Translations under genes and position numbers: made by a program | Assembly (NCBI GenBank): GCA_014378845.1 | Contig: JACMNB010000059.1 | Span: 46,047-110,046 of the forward strand | Direction of reading: 5' to 3' | Source: Methylotenera sp. | GTDB taxonomy: Bacteria > Pseudomonadota > Gammaproteobacteria > Burkholderiales > Methylophilaceae | DNA length: 64,000 nt | In this document: in pieces, positions 20,691 to 32,633 of the stretch | How the letters are laid out: each line of letters begins with the position of its first letter | How positions within the stretch are numbered: position 1 is the first letter of the stretch | Notes under the pieces: generated by a model | Database searches by the model: none | Told to the model about the DNA's origin: nothing | The model's input: the letters and a program-made list of their open reading frames with translations, nothing else

Positions 20691-22677
20691 CCTCAGGAGT
20701 ATTTATGGCGGGATTAGTCGCGCCGATAGCGGCATTTGGCAAGCTAATAGTCGGCTTGCTCGTATTAGGGTTAGTGACAATCGACGTGCTAGGTTTTGCG
20801 CCGACGACTGGCGGTTCCAAATCTGGCAGTTTACCCAGTAAATAATAATCCATCACTTTACGCGCAATTGGCCCTGCTGCCGATCCGCCGTGGCCGCCGT
20901 TTTCTACAATCACTGCAAGCGCAATTTTTGGCGCTTCAGCGGGTGCATAGGCAATAAACAAAGCATGGTCGCGGTGGCGCTCGTCAATGGCATTGGCATT
21001 GTATTTTTCATTTTGTTTAATGCCCACCACTTGTGCGGTACCTGTTTTTGCGGCAATACTATAGCCAGCGTTCGCGCCTACACTGGCTGCCGTGCCGCCT
21101 GGCAAGGTAACATCCACCATGCCAAGCCTAACTAAATCTAGGTTTTTTTCGTCGAGCGGAATTTTCTCGTTTAAAACCGCTTGCGTTAAGTGGGGTGCGC
21201 CAGTTTTGGCATCGGTAATGGCGCTTACTACACGCGGGCGCATGGCAACTCCTTTATTGGCCAAAACCGCCGTAGCTTGTGCCAATTGCATCGGCGTGAC
21301 CAGTGTATAACCTTGGCCAATACCCGCAATCACGGTTTCGCCCATATACCACGGCTGTTTATAACGGCGCATTTTCCATTCTGGTGTGGGTAATAAACCA
21401 GGAATCTCACCTGCAATATCCACACCACTTTTTTGACCAAAACCAAAATGGCGCACAAAATCGGTGAGTCTGGTAATGCCTAACTCCATCGCTAAACCGT
21501 AAAAAAAAGTATCGCACGAGATGGTAATTGCGCGGCGAATATCGACATTACCGTGACCACCTGGCTTCCAATCGCGATAGCGGTGACTGCTATTGGGCAG
21601 CGTAAAATAGCCGCTATCGCTGATGCTAAATGGTGGGTGACGCAAACCTGCTTCTAAACCAGCCAAAGCCGAAAATGGCTTAAATGTTGAGCCTGGCGGG
21701 TAAATGCCGCGTAGCGGACGGTTGATTAATGGCTTATCTAGCGAGTTATTCAGTAGATTCCAGTTATCATAATCAATACCGTCCACAAATAAATTGGGGT
21801 CAAAAGTGGGCATACTCACAAATGCCAACACCTCGCCAGTGCTCGGTTTAATGGCAACTAGCGCGCCGCGCCGCTCACCAAAAGCGGTTTCTGCAATCTC
21901 TTGCAATTTGCTATCAACTGATAAAATAAGATTGTTGCCCGATGTTGGCGCTTGACTAGAAAGCACGCGCACCGCGCGGCCGTCAGCATCAATTTCCACT
22001 TGTTGAAAGCCTGTGGTGCCGTGCAGCTGGGTTTCGTACGATTGCTCGATTCCACTTTTGCCAATATGGTCAGAGCCTTTATAGTTAGAAAGCAAATCGG
22101 CTTCATCTAAGTTTTTAATATCTTTATCGTTGATGCGCGCAATGTAACCCACCATGTGCGCCCCCATTTTGCCAAACGGATAATGCCGAAACAAGCGCGA
22201 TTTAAGTTCGACCCCAGGGAAACGATAACGATTAACGGCAAATCTGGCCGCCTCAATCTCATTCAAATGCGTGCGCAGTGCAATGCTTTCAAAATCGTGA
22301 CTCTCAGTCATTTGTTTATTAAAACGCTTACGATCGCTTGGGCTTACTTCAACTAACTTTGTAATTTCAGTAATGGTTGCGTCTAAATCATCTACTTTTG
22401 AAGGCGTTATTTCTAGCGTGTAAACAAAAAAATTATGCGCCAAAACGATGCCGTTTCTATCAGAAATTAGGCCGCGATTGGGCGTAATAGGCACAATTGA
22501 GATGCGATTATTTTCGGCCAGCGTTTGGTAATAATCGTAACGTTTAATCTGCAAAAAATAAAAGCGCGCTGCCAACACACTAAATGCAATCAAAACCAAA
22601 AAACCTAACACAGCCAAGCGCAATTTAAAGTTGTGCTTTTCGTTATGGTAGTTTTTAAGTTCGCGGCTAGATTTCAT
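20674..22677 (-). CDS. mrdA: Penicillin-binding protein 2
   Basis: PPGSTFKPFSALAGL; SCDTFFYGLAMELGI; AAKTGTAQVVG. Confidence 0.96.
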   Translation of the reverse strand: MKSSRELKNYHNEKHNFKLRLAVLGFLVLIAFSVLAARFYFLQIKRYDYYQTLAENNRISIVPITPNRGLISDRNGIVLAHNFFVYTLEITPSKVDDLDATITEITKLVEVSPSDRKRFNKQMTESHDFESIALRTHLNEIEAARFAVNRYRFPGVELKSRLFRHYPFGKMGAHMVGYIARINDKDIKNLDEADLLSNYKGSDHIGKSGIEQSYETQLHGTTGFQQVEIDADGRAVRVLSSQAPTSGNNLILSVDSKLQEIAETAFGERRGALVAIKPSTGEVLAFVSMPTFDPNLFVDGIDYDNWNLLNNSLDKPLINRPLRGIYPPGSTFKPFSALAGLEAGLRHPPFSISDSGYFTLPNSSHRYRDWKPGGHGNVDIRRAITISCDTFFYGLAMELGITRLTDFVRHFGFGQKSGVDIAGEIPGLLPTPEWKMRRYKQPWYMGETVIAGIGQGYTLVTPMQLAQATAVLANKGVAMRPRVVSAITDAKTGAPHLTQAVLNEKIPLDEKNLDLVRLGMVDVTLPGGTAASVGANAGYSIAAKTGTAQVVGIKQNEKYNANAIDERHRDHALFIAYAPAEAPKIALAVIVENGGHGGSAAGPIARKVMDYYLLGKLPDLEPPVVGAKPSTSIVTNPNTSKPTISLPNAAIGATNPAINTPEDEHYD

Positions 22678-22697
22678 ATGCTTAAAGCGTAAACGCG

Positions 22698-23174
22698 CTA
22701 ATTGGTTTTAGGACGCGTTAGGCCGCCAAACAGTAATATCAATAGCTGCCACAACAATAGCCCTGTGATAATGGGCCAAAAATAGGTCAAACCAGGGTTT
22801 TCGTTGCCTTCAAATAACTTTAATAACAACATTAGCACGCGCTCTACAATCAGCAATGCCGCCACATAACCAACCAGTTGCCATGTGTTAAACAGCACCA
22901 ATCTGCGCTGATAACTGAGTGCGATAAAAGCAGTGATGCTAAAACTTAAGGCATGTTGCCCCAATAAACTGCCCGTTGCTAAATCCACCAGCAGGCCCGC
23001 AAACCAAGCGGTGCCTACGTTGCACAAGTTGGGCGCGCGTAATAGCCAATATAAAATCACCACCAGCATAAAATCAGGCCGATAAATAACGCCTTGCCCA
23101 ACCCACGGAAAAAGCTGACATAACAAGGCGACCAGCAAGCTTAAATAAACACTGACTCGGCTAGTGCGGCGCAT
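22698..23174 (-). CDS. mreD: Rod shape-determining protein MreD
   Basis: Small polytopic membrane protein between mreC and mrdA; YRPDFMLVVILYWLLRAP. Confidence 0.92.
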   Translation of the reverse strand: MRRTSRVSVYLSLLVALLCQLFPWVGQGVIYRPDFMLVVILYWLLRAPNLCNVGTAWFAGLLVDLATGSLLGQHALSFSITAFIALSYQRRLVLFNTWQLVGYVAALLIVERVLMLLLKLFEGNENPGLTYFWPIITGLLLWQLLILLFGGLTRPKTN

Positions 23175-24162
23175 TGGCTTTAGCCCTGTTTTTTAACGTT
23201 TTTTGCTTAGACTTTGTGATGGTTTTGGCCTGAGTCGTCGCATTTTGTTCTGTTGGTGCTGGGTTACCTACTGCAGCATCAAGCGCTGGCACCTTGGATT
23301 CTTGTGCTTCAGGTAAATCGATTAACAATAATTGCAAATGATTATTGACCTCGGCTACCGGCGTGCTGACGATTTTAGCAAACGGGGATTCTGGATTTTG
23401 CTGTATTTTTGTCACAATTGCCACAGTCAAGCCCGCTGGATAAACGCCGTCCATTCCAGAAGTGACCAATTTATCACCTACTTTAATATCCACATTGGTT
23501 GGCAAATAAGGGATATCTAATGTGTTATTGCCTTCACCAAAAGCAATCGCACGTAGCTGGTTGCGCTCAATTTGAATCGGTATCGACAGTTCTTTGTCGG
23601 TAATCAAGGTCACCTCGCTAGTAAACGGGTAAACACGCGTCACTTGGCCAATCACGCCTTTAGAATCTACCACTGCTTGACCTGCTTTAATGTTGTGATT
23701 ACTGCCGCGATTAACCACCACCGTGTGCGTAAACGGATCGCGTCCCATGTGTGAAATTTCGCCCAAAATCGCTTTAGGCTGAATAGGAATATTGCCATTT
23801 AACATAGTACGAAGATGAGTGTTCTCAGCTTCGATGGTGTTAAAACGCTGAAGCAAGACTTTTTGCTCAAAAGCTTGCTCCTTAAGCGCATAATTTTCTT
23901 GTAACAAAGCATTATGCGCAGAAAAATACTTTTGTAAATCGCGCGTCCATTCACTTGGCGCATTGGCCACCACCTCTAAGGGATGCAGCGCGGCGATAAA
24001 AGCTTGGCGTACTTGAGAAAGATAATTAAGCCGTGCATCAACTGCCATAATGGTGACAGAAAGCGCACAGAAAAAAACCATGCGCGAAAATACACTTGGA
24101 CCACGAACGAAAAAAGCAGGAGTTTGTTGTGCTTCTAGCTTTTGATGGACACCTTTAAGCAT
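23161..24162 (-). CDS. mreC: Rod shape-determining protein MreC
   Basis: VVNRGSNHNIKAGQAVVDSKGVIGQVTRVYPFTSEVTLITD. Confidence 0.95.
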   Translation of the reverse strand: MLKGVHQKLEAQQTPAFFVRGPSVFSRMVFFCALSVTIMAVDARLNYLSQVRQAFIAALHPLEVVANAPSEWTRDLQKYFSAHNALLQENYALKEQAFEQKVLLQRFNTIEAENTHLRTMLNGNIPIQPKAILGEISHMGRDPFTHTVVVNRGSNHNIKAGQAVVDSKGVIGQVTRVYPFTSEVTLITDKELSIPIQIERNQLRAIAFGEGNNTLDIPYLPTNVDIKVGDKLVTSGMDGVYPAGLTVAIVTKIQQNPESPFAKIVSTPVAEVNNHLQLLLIDLPEAQESKVPALDAAVGNPAPTEQNATTQAKTITKSKQKTLKNRAKANAPH

Positions 24163-24206
24163 GCCAACGGTTTAAATGGTAAAGCTTTAAATTGTTAAGC
24201 GCCAGT

Positions 24207-25298
<1,092 letters not shown>

Positions 25299-25424
25299 CT
25301 ATGTATAAATGTGCGCTTTAAAACCAAGGTATAATAACGTATATTGAACTAAAACTTAAGCGGTGCTTACAGTTTGTTACAAACAAATTGGCACGATGTT
25401 ACTAACGAACGTTGAAATTATCTT

Positions 25425-25739
25425 ATGGCACTTAATATCACCGATATAAAACGCATTGCACACCTTGCTCGTATTGATATTAGCGAGGCTGAAGCAGGCG
25501 CTACACTCACCAAATTAACGGGTATTTTAGGCTTAATTGAGCAAATGCAAGCGGTAGATACCACGGGCATTGTGCCGATGTCGCATTCGCAAGATTTAGT
25601 GCAGCGATTAAGAGAAGATGTAATAACCGCCATTAACGAGCGCGAATTGTTTCAAGCAAATGCGCCAGTGCTTGGTAACGGCTCAGCCGAGAAAGCAGTA
25701 GATGGCGGATTGTATTTAGTACCCAAAGTAATAGATTAA
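25425..25739 (+). CDS. gatC: Asp-tRNA(Asn)/Glu-tRNA(Gln) amidotransferase subunit C
   Basis: IKRIAHLARIDISEAEAGATLTKLTGILGLIEQMQAVDT; upstream of gatA. Confidence 0.95.
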   Translation: MALNITDIKRIAHLARIDISEAEAGATLTKLTGILGLIEQMQAVDTTGIVPMSHSQDLVQRLREDVITAINERELFQANAPVLGNGSAEKAVDGGLYLVPKVID

Positions 25740-25774
25740 ACCAGTAATTGAATAATCCATAAATTAAATAAATC

Positions 25775-27244
25775 ATGATTAACAATAGCCTAAAAACGTT
25801 AAGCCAAATGCTGGCTAAAAAAGAAATCTCCAGCGTTGAAATGACGCAAACATTTTTAAACCGTATCAATCAATACAATCCCAGTATTAATGCCTATATT
25901 GCGCTGGATAACGCTAAAACACTAGCGCAAGCCAAAGTTGCCGATGCACGTATTGCCGCTGGAAATGCTGCGCCTTTAACAGGCATTCCATTTGCGCAAA
26001 AAGATATTTTTTGTGCCAAAGGCTGGCAGACCACTTGCGGCTCTAAAATGTTGGCCAATTTTATTGCGCCGTATGACGCGCATGTGGTTGCGCAATTTGA
26101 CGCTGCGGGCGCAGTCAATTTGGGCAAAACCAATATGGACGAATTCGCTATGGGTTCATCCAACGAAACTAGCTATTTTGGTGGGGTTAAAAATCCGTGG
26201 GATTTTGACCGCGTACCAGGTGGCAGCAGCGGCGGCAGTGCGGCCGCGGTTGCAGCGCGGCTGTGCGCGGCGGCCACTGGCACGGATACAGGCGGCTCGA
26301 TTCGTCAGCCTGCATCACTTTGCGGCTTTACCGGCTTAAAACCAACGTATGGTTTGGTTTCACGTTATGGCATGATTGCGTTTGCATCTAGCCTTGACCA
26401 AGCAGGGCCAATGGCCAAAAGTGCCGAAGATTGCGCGTTAATGCTCAACGTGATGGCAGGTTTTGATGTGCGCGATTCCACCAGTCTGAATCATCCCAAA
26501 GAAGATTACACGCGCGGTTTGAGTCAAATGACGGGTGACAAACCGCTAAACGGTTTAAAAATTGGCCTGCCAAAAGAGTTTTTTGGCGATGGTTTAGATG
26601 CAAACGTTGCTAAAGTTGTGCAAGATGCGATTGCAGAATACAAAAAACTAGGTGCGGAACTAATCGAGATTTCGTTACCAAGCAGTCACTTATCTATTCC
26701 TGTCTATTATGTATTAGCCCCAGCAGAAGCCAGCTCTAATTTATCGCGTTACGATGGCGTGCGTTACGGTCATCGCGCGGCGGAATATTCTGACTTGAAT
26801 GATATGTACATGAAAAGCCGCGCCGAAGGTTTTGGCGCAGAAGTCAAGCGCCGCATCTTGATTGGCACGTATGTGTTAAGCGCAGGCTATTACGATGCCT
26901 ATTATCTTAAAGCCCAGCAAATACGCCGTTTAATTGCCGACGATTTTGTGCAAGCGTTTAAACAGTGTGACATTATTATGGGCCCAACCGCGCCATCCAC
27001 CGCGTTTAAAGCGGGTGAAAAAGCCGATGACCCCGTTGCCATGTATTTGCAAGATGTTTATACCATTGCCACCAATTTAGCGGGCTTGCCAGGCATGAGC
27101 ATTCCTGCGGGTTTTAGCAATGGCCTTCCCGTAGGATTGCAATTAATGGGCAATTATTTTGATGAGGCGCGCATGTTAGAGGTGGCGCACGCCTATCAAC
27201 AAGTGACAGATTGGCATCTCGCTATGCCAAAGGGAATTGAATGA
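25775..27244 (+). CDS. gatA: Asp-tRNA(Asn)/Glu-tRNA(Gln) amidotransferase subunit A
   Basis: Amidase signature [38 protein letters not shown]. Confidence 0.98.
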   Translation: MINNSLKTLSQMLAKKEISSVEMTQTFLNRINQYNPSINAYIALDNAKTLAQAKVADARIAAGNAAPLTGIPFAQKDIFCAKGWQTTCGSKMLANFIAPYDAHVVAQFDAAGAVNLGKTNMDEFAMGSSNETSYFGGVKNPWDFDRVPGGSSGGSAAAVAARLCAAATGTDTGGSIRQPASLCGFTGLKPTYGLVSRYGMIAFASSLDQAGPMAKSAEDCALMLNVMAGFDVRDSTSLNHPKEDYTRGLSQMTGDKPLNGLKIGLPKEFFGDGLDANVAKVVQDAIAEYKKLGAELIEISLPSSHLSIPVYYVLAPAEASSNLSRYDGVRYGHRAAEYSDLNDMYMKSRAEGFGAEVKRRILIGTYVLSAGYYDAYYLKAQQIRRLIADDFVQAFKQCDIIMGPTAPSTAFKAGEKADDPVAMYLQDVYTIATNLAGLPGMSIPAGFSNGLPVGLQLMGNYFDEARMLEVAHAYQQVTDWHLAMPKGIE

Positions 27245-28719
27245 TGGCTAATAACAATTGGGAAGTTGTGATCGGGCTAGAAACGCATACGCAACTTAAA
27301 ACCAACACTAAAATTTTTAGTGGCGCATCTATTCAATATGGCGCCGAACCTAATACCCAAGCCGATGAGGTGAGCACTGCCCTGCCAGGCGTATTGCCCG
27401 TACTTAACGGCCAAGCGGTGGAATGCGCGATTAAATTTGGCCTAGCCATTAACGCAGAAATACCAGAACGAAGCGTGTTTTCGCGCAAAAATTATTTTTA
27501 CCCTGATTTACCCAAAGGCTACCAAATTAGCCAATTTGAATTGCCGATTGTGGCTAAAGGTGCAGTGATTATTCAAGTGCCAGCCAATGGCAAAAATGCA
27601 GCTTATGAAAAGGTGATTAATATTACCCGCGCGCATTTGGAAGAAGATGCGGGCAAATCGAACCACGGCGTGGTAGAAGGAATGAGCGGTATTGATTTAA
27701 ATCGTGCAGGCACGCCACTATTAGAGATTGTCACCGAACCTGATATGCGTTCAGCCGCTGAAGCCGTGGCCTATGCCAAGAAACTACACGAGCTGGTGCA
27801 ATGGATAGGTATTTGCGATGGCAATATGCAAGAAGGCAGTTTTAGGTGTGACGTGAATGTCTCCGTGCGGCCAAAAGGCACGGAAAAGCTCGGCACTCGC
27901 CGCGAAATTAAAAATTTAAACTCTTTTAAATTTATGCAAGAAGCTATTGAGTACGAAACACAATGGCAAATTGAAACGCTAGAAGATGGCGGAAAAATCC
28001 AGCAAGCTACCGTGCTGTTTAACCCAGATACTGGCGAAACCAAGGCGATGCGTAGCAAAGAAGAAGCCAACGATTATCGCTATTTTCCCGATCCTGATTT
28101 GCTACCGCTAGAAGTGACCGCAGCCGATAAAGCGCGCGTACAAGCGACCATGCCTGAGCTGCCAGAAGCCATGAAAGCGCGCTTTGAATCGGAGTATGGT
28201 TTGAGTAACTATGATGCAGCAAGCTTAACGACCAGCCGAGATGTGGCGGATTATTTTGTTGAAACCGTTAAACATGGTGCACAAGCAAAACCAGCCGCCA
28301 ACTGGATTTTAGGCGCATTAACGGCTAAATTAAACACTGAATTAAATACCGAGCATAAATCGATAGCTTCAAACCCAATATCGGCGAGGCTTTTAGCGGC
28401 ATTGCTAAAAAGAGTTCAAGACAACAACATATCAAACAACGCGGCAAAACAGGTGTTTGAAGCGATGTGGGTGGGTGAAATTGCTGGCGATGTGGATGCC
28501 ATTATCGAAGCAAAAGGCTTAAAACAAGAGTCCGACAGTGGCGCGATTGAAGGGATTATTGACGAAGTTTTAGCTGCAAACCCTGCCATGGTCGAAGAAT
28601 TTAAAGCAGGACGTGAAAAAGCGTTTAATGCGCTAATAGGTCAAGCCATGAAAGCAAGTAAAGGCAAAGCAAACCCTGCGCAGGTAAATGAAATACTCAA
28701 GAAAAAACTGGCAGCCTAA
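27241..28719 (+). CDS. gatB: Asp-tRNA(Asn)/Glu-tRNA(Gln) amidotransferase subunit B
   Basis: [49 protein letters not shown]. Confidence 0.98.
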   Translation: MMANNNWEVVIGLETHTQLKTNTKIFSGASIQYGAEPNTQADEVSTALPGVLPVLNGQAVECAIKFGLAINAEIPERSVFSRKNYFYPDLPKGYQISQFELPIVAKGAVIIQVPANGKNAAYEKVINITRAHLEEDAGKSNHGVVEGMSGIDLNRAGTPLLEIVTEPDMRSAAEAVAYAKKLHELVQWIGICDGNMQEGSFRCDVNVSVRPKGTEKLGTRREIKNLNSFKFMQEAIEYETQWQIETLEDGGKIQQATVLFNPDTGETKAMRSKEEANDYRYFPDPDLLPLEVTAADKARVQATMPELPEAMKARFESEYGLSNYDAASLTTSRDVADYFVETVKHGAQAKPAANWILGALTAKLNTELNTEHKSIASNPISARLLAALLKRVQDNNISNNAAKQVFEAMWVGEIAGDVDAIIEAKGLKQESDSGAIEGIIDEVLAANPAMVEEFKAGREKAFNALIGQAMKASKGKANPAQVNEILKKKLAA

Positions 28720-28754
28720 GCTGGTTTAGATTGATTAATAATAGTCAAAAACGC

Positions 28755-29429
28755 TTATTTTTTGTCAATACGCAGTTTTTCAACCGCTATCTTTTCAACA
28801 GGTGGCGATTCTGCGATAGGGGCAGTAATAGGCGCAGCTTCAACAGCGGCAACGGGTTGTTTTAACTCTAAAAAACGTGCTTTATCTTGGGTGTAGTTCT
28901 TATTGGTTTGTTCCATTTCAAGCTTGCGCCCAGCCATCTGTTTATCAAGCAGACTAGAACTTGCAATGGCATCTTTAAATTCTTTATCTAAATTAACGGG
29001 CAGCGGCTTATTGCGCTTTTTAAAACCATCCGCAGTTGCGTTGTTGCGGGCAATACGTGCGGTAAGGTTTTCTTTTTGCGATGCTAAACTGGTCAAGGCG
29101 GCTTTATTCATCTCTAAACTTCGTTCGCGAGCCAAATCAATTTCATTCGCATTGGAGTAAGAGGCTAATAAAATTTTATCTTTGCGGTCTTGATTACCTA
29201 CCTGTAAGTCTTGCTCATTGATTTTTTTAACGGTGTAATCATTTTTTTTTACCATTTGACCACGGCCGTTAATTTCGATATTGCTTTTGCTTTCTTCAAA
29301 GCTGGGCGGCCTATCGCCATAGTGCGTAACACCTTGTTTATCCACCCATTTTAAAATTTTTGAGTCAGCCGAAGCAGCGTGAGATACGGCTAATGCACTC
29401 AACAATAACGCCCAAATTACATTTTTCAT
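28755..29429 (-). CDS. DUF4124 domain-containing secreted protein
   Basis: Signal peptide then KILKWVDKQGVTHYGDRPP motif. Confidence 0.8.
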   Translation of the reverse strand: MKNVIWALLLSALAVSHAASADSKILKWVDKQGVTHYGDRPPSFEESKSNIEINGRGQMVKKNDYTVKKINEQDLQVGNQDRKDKILLASYSNANEIDLARERSLEMNKAALTSLASQKENLTARIARNNATADGFKKRNKPLPVNLDKEFKDAIASSSLLDKQMAGRKLEMEQTNKNYTQDKARFLELKQPVAAVEAAPITAPIAESPPVEKIAVEKLRIDKK

Positions 29430-29461
29430 GTTTGTCCTAAATTCGCTTAACCAAAATTTTC

Positions 29462-30103
29462 TTACATCACGCCATATTGTTGGCGATACGCTTGAATGTT
29501 AAGCAAATTCTGTGCCATATCTTGTTGATTAGTAACGTATTGTAATAAATCGCCCAAGTTGGCGATGGCGCAAACGGGTATTTGATTGCTTTGCACTACC
29601 TCTTGTACGGCTGAGAGTTCGCCTAAACCTTTTTCTTGCCGATCAAGCGCAATCGCCACGCCGCAAGCCGTAGCGCCGTGCTGCTTAATAAGCGCAACCG
29701 ACTCGCGCACCGATGTGCCTGCAGAAATGACGTCGTCGATGATGAGTACGCGGCCGCTTAAAGCCGAGCCTACTATCATGCCGCCTTCACCGTGGTCTTT
29801 GGCCTCTTTACGGTTGTACGCGTATGGCACATTGTGACCATTTTTGGCAAGTGCGATGGCAATACTGGCTACTAAAGTGATGCCTTTATAGGCAGGCCCA
29901 AACAGCATATCGTAAGCAATGCCTGATTTTTGGATGCTTTCGGCGTAAAATTCGCCCAGTTTAAGTAAGCTTAAGCCGTCGTTAAACAGCCCAGCATTAA
30001 AAAAATACGGGCTTAAGCGGCCAGCTTTGGTTTTAAATTCGCCAAATTTGAGTACATTTTTTTTAACGGAAAAGGCGATAAAGTCTTGACTTAAGTTTTG
30101 CAT
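29462..30103 (-). CDS. pyrE: Orotate phosphoribosyltransferase
   Basis: PYFFNAGLFNDG; YNRKEAKDHGEGG; VLIIDDVISAGTSVRES. Confidence 0.97.
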   Translation of the reverse strand: MQNLSQDFIAFSVKKNVLKFGEFKTKAGRLSPYFFNAGLFNDGLSLLKLGEFYAESIQKSGIAYDMLFGPAYKGITLVASIAIALAKNGHNVPYAYNRKEAKDHGEGGMIVGSALSGRVLIIDDVISAGTSVRESVALIKQHGATACGVAIALDRQEKGLGELSAVQEVVQSNQIPVCAIANLGDLLQYVTNQQDMAQNLLNIQAYRQQYGVM

Positions 30104-30114
30104 AACAATTTACA

Positions 30115-30912
30115 TTGGAACAAGATATGCGCATTATAACTGCGAATTTAAACGGAATACGCTCGGCCGCGAATAAGGGTTTTTTTAGTTGGCTGCAAAC
30201 TACTAATGCTGACGTAGTTTGTTTGCAAGAAGTGAAAGCGCAAGCCGCGGATATGACGGCTGAAATGCTGGCTCCCGCTGGGTTCTATGGCCATTTTCAT
30301 TATGCCCAAAAGAAGGGTTACAGCGGCGTAGGCATCTACTCAAAAGCTAAGCCAGACCTAGTAATTGAGGGATTAGGCCATTTAAATAACGATATGGCGG
30401 ATATTGACAGCGAAGGCCGTTATATTGAGGCTCAATTTGGCAACTTGAGCGTGATTTCACTTTACTTGCCCAGCGGTTCAAGCGGAGAGGAGCGTCAAGC
30501 GTTTAAATTTAGTGTATTAAAACGCATTATGCCGCACCTGGAGGCCCTAAAAGCCAGTGGGCGCGAGGTGGTGGTGTGCGGCGACGTGAATATTGCGCAT
30601 CAAGAAATTGATTTAAAAAACTACAAAGGTAATAAAAAAAACTCAGGCTTTTTGCCAGAAGAGCGCGCATGGTTAAGTGATTTGGTCAGTCGAGTGGGCT
30701 GGGTAGATGTGTATCGCAGTTTGCATCCTGCCACCACCGACGAATGCTACACCTGGTGGAGCAACCGCGGCGCGGCGTATGAAAAAAACGTGGGTTGGCG
30801 CTTAGATTATCAAATTGCCACACCAGAATTGGCCCAAAAAGCCATTGCGTCAACTATTTATAAGCTTGAGCGTTTTAGTGATCATGCGCCATTTATTGTG
30901 GATTATCAATAA
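30115..30912 (+). CDS. xth: Exodeoxyribonuclease III
   Basis: ITANLNGIRSAANKGF; VVCLQEVKAQ; GDVNIAHQEIDLKN; LDYQIATPEL; FSDHAPFIVDY. Confidence 0.95.
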   Translation: MEQDMRIITANLNGIRSAANKGFFSWLQTTNADVVCLQEVKAQAADMTAEMLAPAGFYGHFHYAQKKGYSGVGIYSKAKPDLVIEGLGHLNNDMADIDSEGRYIEAQFGNLSVISLYLPSGSSGEERQAFKFSVLKRIMPHLEALKASGREVVVCGDVNIAHQEIDLKNYKGNKKNSGFLPEERAWLSDLVSRVGWVDVYRSLHPATTDECYTWWSNRGAAYEKNVGWRLDYQIATPELAQKAIASTIYKLERFSDHAPFIVDYQ

Positions 30913-30924
30913 GTTGGGTTAAAC

Positions 30925-32043
30925 TTGGTGTTTGTTAATGCTAGGCGCCTATTAAACTCTAAACGGCTACCAACACTAAGCTGTTTACTAAGAAAGCCTA
31001 TTTTGCCTCACAACAATTGTCTTAATCAAACCGTTATCACGCTATCTCTTTCACTAGCATTGGCTGCAAACACGGCGGTTGCGGCAGCAGACTTGGCCGC
31101 TCAAAGTCATGCCACAAACATAGAAAATAACAATGACAGCATGGTGCCGTCAGTCATAAGCGATGCGGTGTCTGATGTGGATATGCAATTGCGCTTAGCG
31201 GCAAAATCTAATACAGAGGTATGCGCCGCTGATATTTGCCTGCAAAATCAAGCATTTAATACGCGTGTGCAACAACTTGGCGCCCAATTAAGTGAGGCTG
31301 CTTATGCGCAATACCCCACTTTAAAAAAACGTGCGCCAAACTTTGTATTTAGTGTGGCAGAAAAAAAAGAGGCGGGCAGCGCATCGAACGCGCGCGGCAA
31401 AGTGGTTATTTTTCGCGGTTTGCAAGCGTTTGCGCTAACCGATGATGCGTTAAGCTTTGTAATGGGGCGCGAAATGGCGCACGTCATTGGCAAGCATCAC
31501 AATAAAAACACGTCTACCAAGCTGATTATTTCGGCATTGGCGACGATATTATTTCCGGCGGTGGGAATCATTGGCGCGTCGTCGGCTGCCACACAAGCCA
31601 CCACCGCTACCACATTACTTACCAGCGCGGCTTCTACCGCCACTTCCCTCTTGGGAAGCGAAGTCGCTTTGGCCAAAATGAAGCCCAGCCAATTAGTTGA
31701 GGCAGATGAAATCGCGTTAAAAGTACTGAATCAATTGTCAATCAATGCAGCACTAAACTCATCACAAAACTCAACCCAGTGGAACTTGCGCGAAACCGCC
31801 AGCGTGCTGCAATTGGATGAGGCAGAAATAACAGCAAATTCAGCAAGTAAAAATTGGCTGCAAGATTTACAAACTAGCCAAGCGTATTTGCAACAATTGG
31901 TCAATGTAGAAGATAACGCAGTGGTTGCGCTTGAAACAGAGACATTGCAATTAGACGTAGCTGAAGCCGACTTAATTAACCAAGATCATGTTGTGAGTAG
32001 TTTGCCCGTAGCAGGCAATCACAAACTTGAAGCTGCAAAATAA
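30925..32043 (+). CDS. M48-like metallopeptidase family protein with degenerate active-site motif
   Basis: FVFSVAEKKEAG...GREMAHVIGKHHNK corresponds to the M48 HExxH...HH region with H replaced by R. Confidence 0.6.
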   Translation: MVFVNARRLLNSKRLPTLSCLLRKPILPHNNCLNQTVITLSLSLALAANTAVAAADLAAQSHATNIENNNDSMVPSVISDAVSDVDMQLRLAAKSNTEVCAADICLQNQAFNTRVQQLGAQLSEAAYAQYPTLKKRAPNFVFSVAEKKEAGSASNARGKVVIFRGLQAFALTDDALSFVMGREMAHVIGKHHNKNTSTKLIISALATILFPAVGIIGASSAATQATTATTLLTSAASTATSLLGSEVALAKMKPSQLVEADEIALKVLNQLSINAALNSSQNSTQWNLRETASVLQLDEAEITANSASKNWLQDLQTSQAYLQQLVNVEDNAVVALETETLQLDVAEADLINQDHVVSSLPVAGNHKLEAAK

Positions 32044-32191
32044 ACCTTTTCAAAAATTCTCGCATTAATATTTAAATAACTTGTAAGGCAGTGCAATCTC
32101 GCGCGACTAAACTTTGTAACTAGTAATCATTAGGTTTAGTTACTCGTTGGCAATTAGCCCAAATATCAACAAAATTTCGAGAGGATTTAAA

Positions 32192-32506
32192 ATGACAATT
32201 GAAACATCAACACTTATTAATCGTACGACTCTGGCTAATCGCGCAGTTCTGGGTAAAGGCGCAATGCTGGCAATTGGCGCGGCAGCCCTTATTTTAACGG
32301 GCTGCGCCACCTCTAAACCCATGGATAAAATGGATAAAAGTGCGTCTGGCGAAATGGTACATTGCGCGGGCGTAAATTCATGTAAAGGCACTAGCGATTG
32401 CAAAACAGCCGAAAATGCTTGTAAAGGCCAAAACGCATGTAAAGGCCACGGCTTTTTGGGCATGACAGCTGCTGACTGTACTGCAAAACACGGTACTATT
32501 ATCTAA
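32192..32506 (+). CDS. bufA2: BufA2-like bufferin-type metallophore precursor peptide (104 aa, Cys-rich)
   Basis: Signal segment GAMLAIGAAALILTGC then HCAGVNSCKGTSDCKTAENACKGQNACKGHG; SD GAGG upstream; immediately precedes DUF692 and DUF2063 genes. Confidence 0.88.
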   Translation: MTIETSTLINRTTLANRAVLGKGAMLAIGAAALILTGCATSKPMDKMDKSASGEMVHCAGVNSCKGTSDCKTAENACKGQNACKGHGFLGMTAADCTAKHGTII

Positions 32507-32570
32507 CGCTTGCTTTTAATACTGGGTATTGAGTACTTGGTATTTAATTTTTTAGGTTGTTTTGCTGTAT

Positions 32571-32609
32571 AAAAAGCATGTTAATTGTAAGCATTAGCAT
32601 GCTTTTTTT
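32571..32609 (+). terminator. Terminator-like hairpin between bufferin precursor and maturase genes
   Basis: AAAAAGCATG ... CATGCTTTTTTTG. Confidence 0.6.
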
Positions 32610-32633
32610 GTTTTAATCACTTAAGCTAACGCA

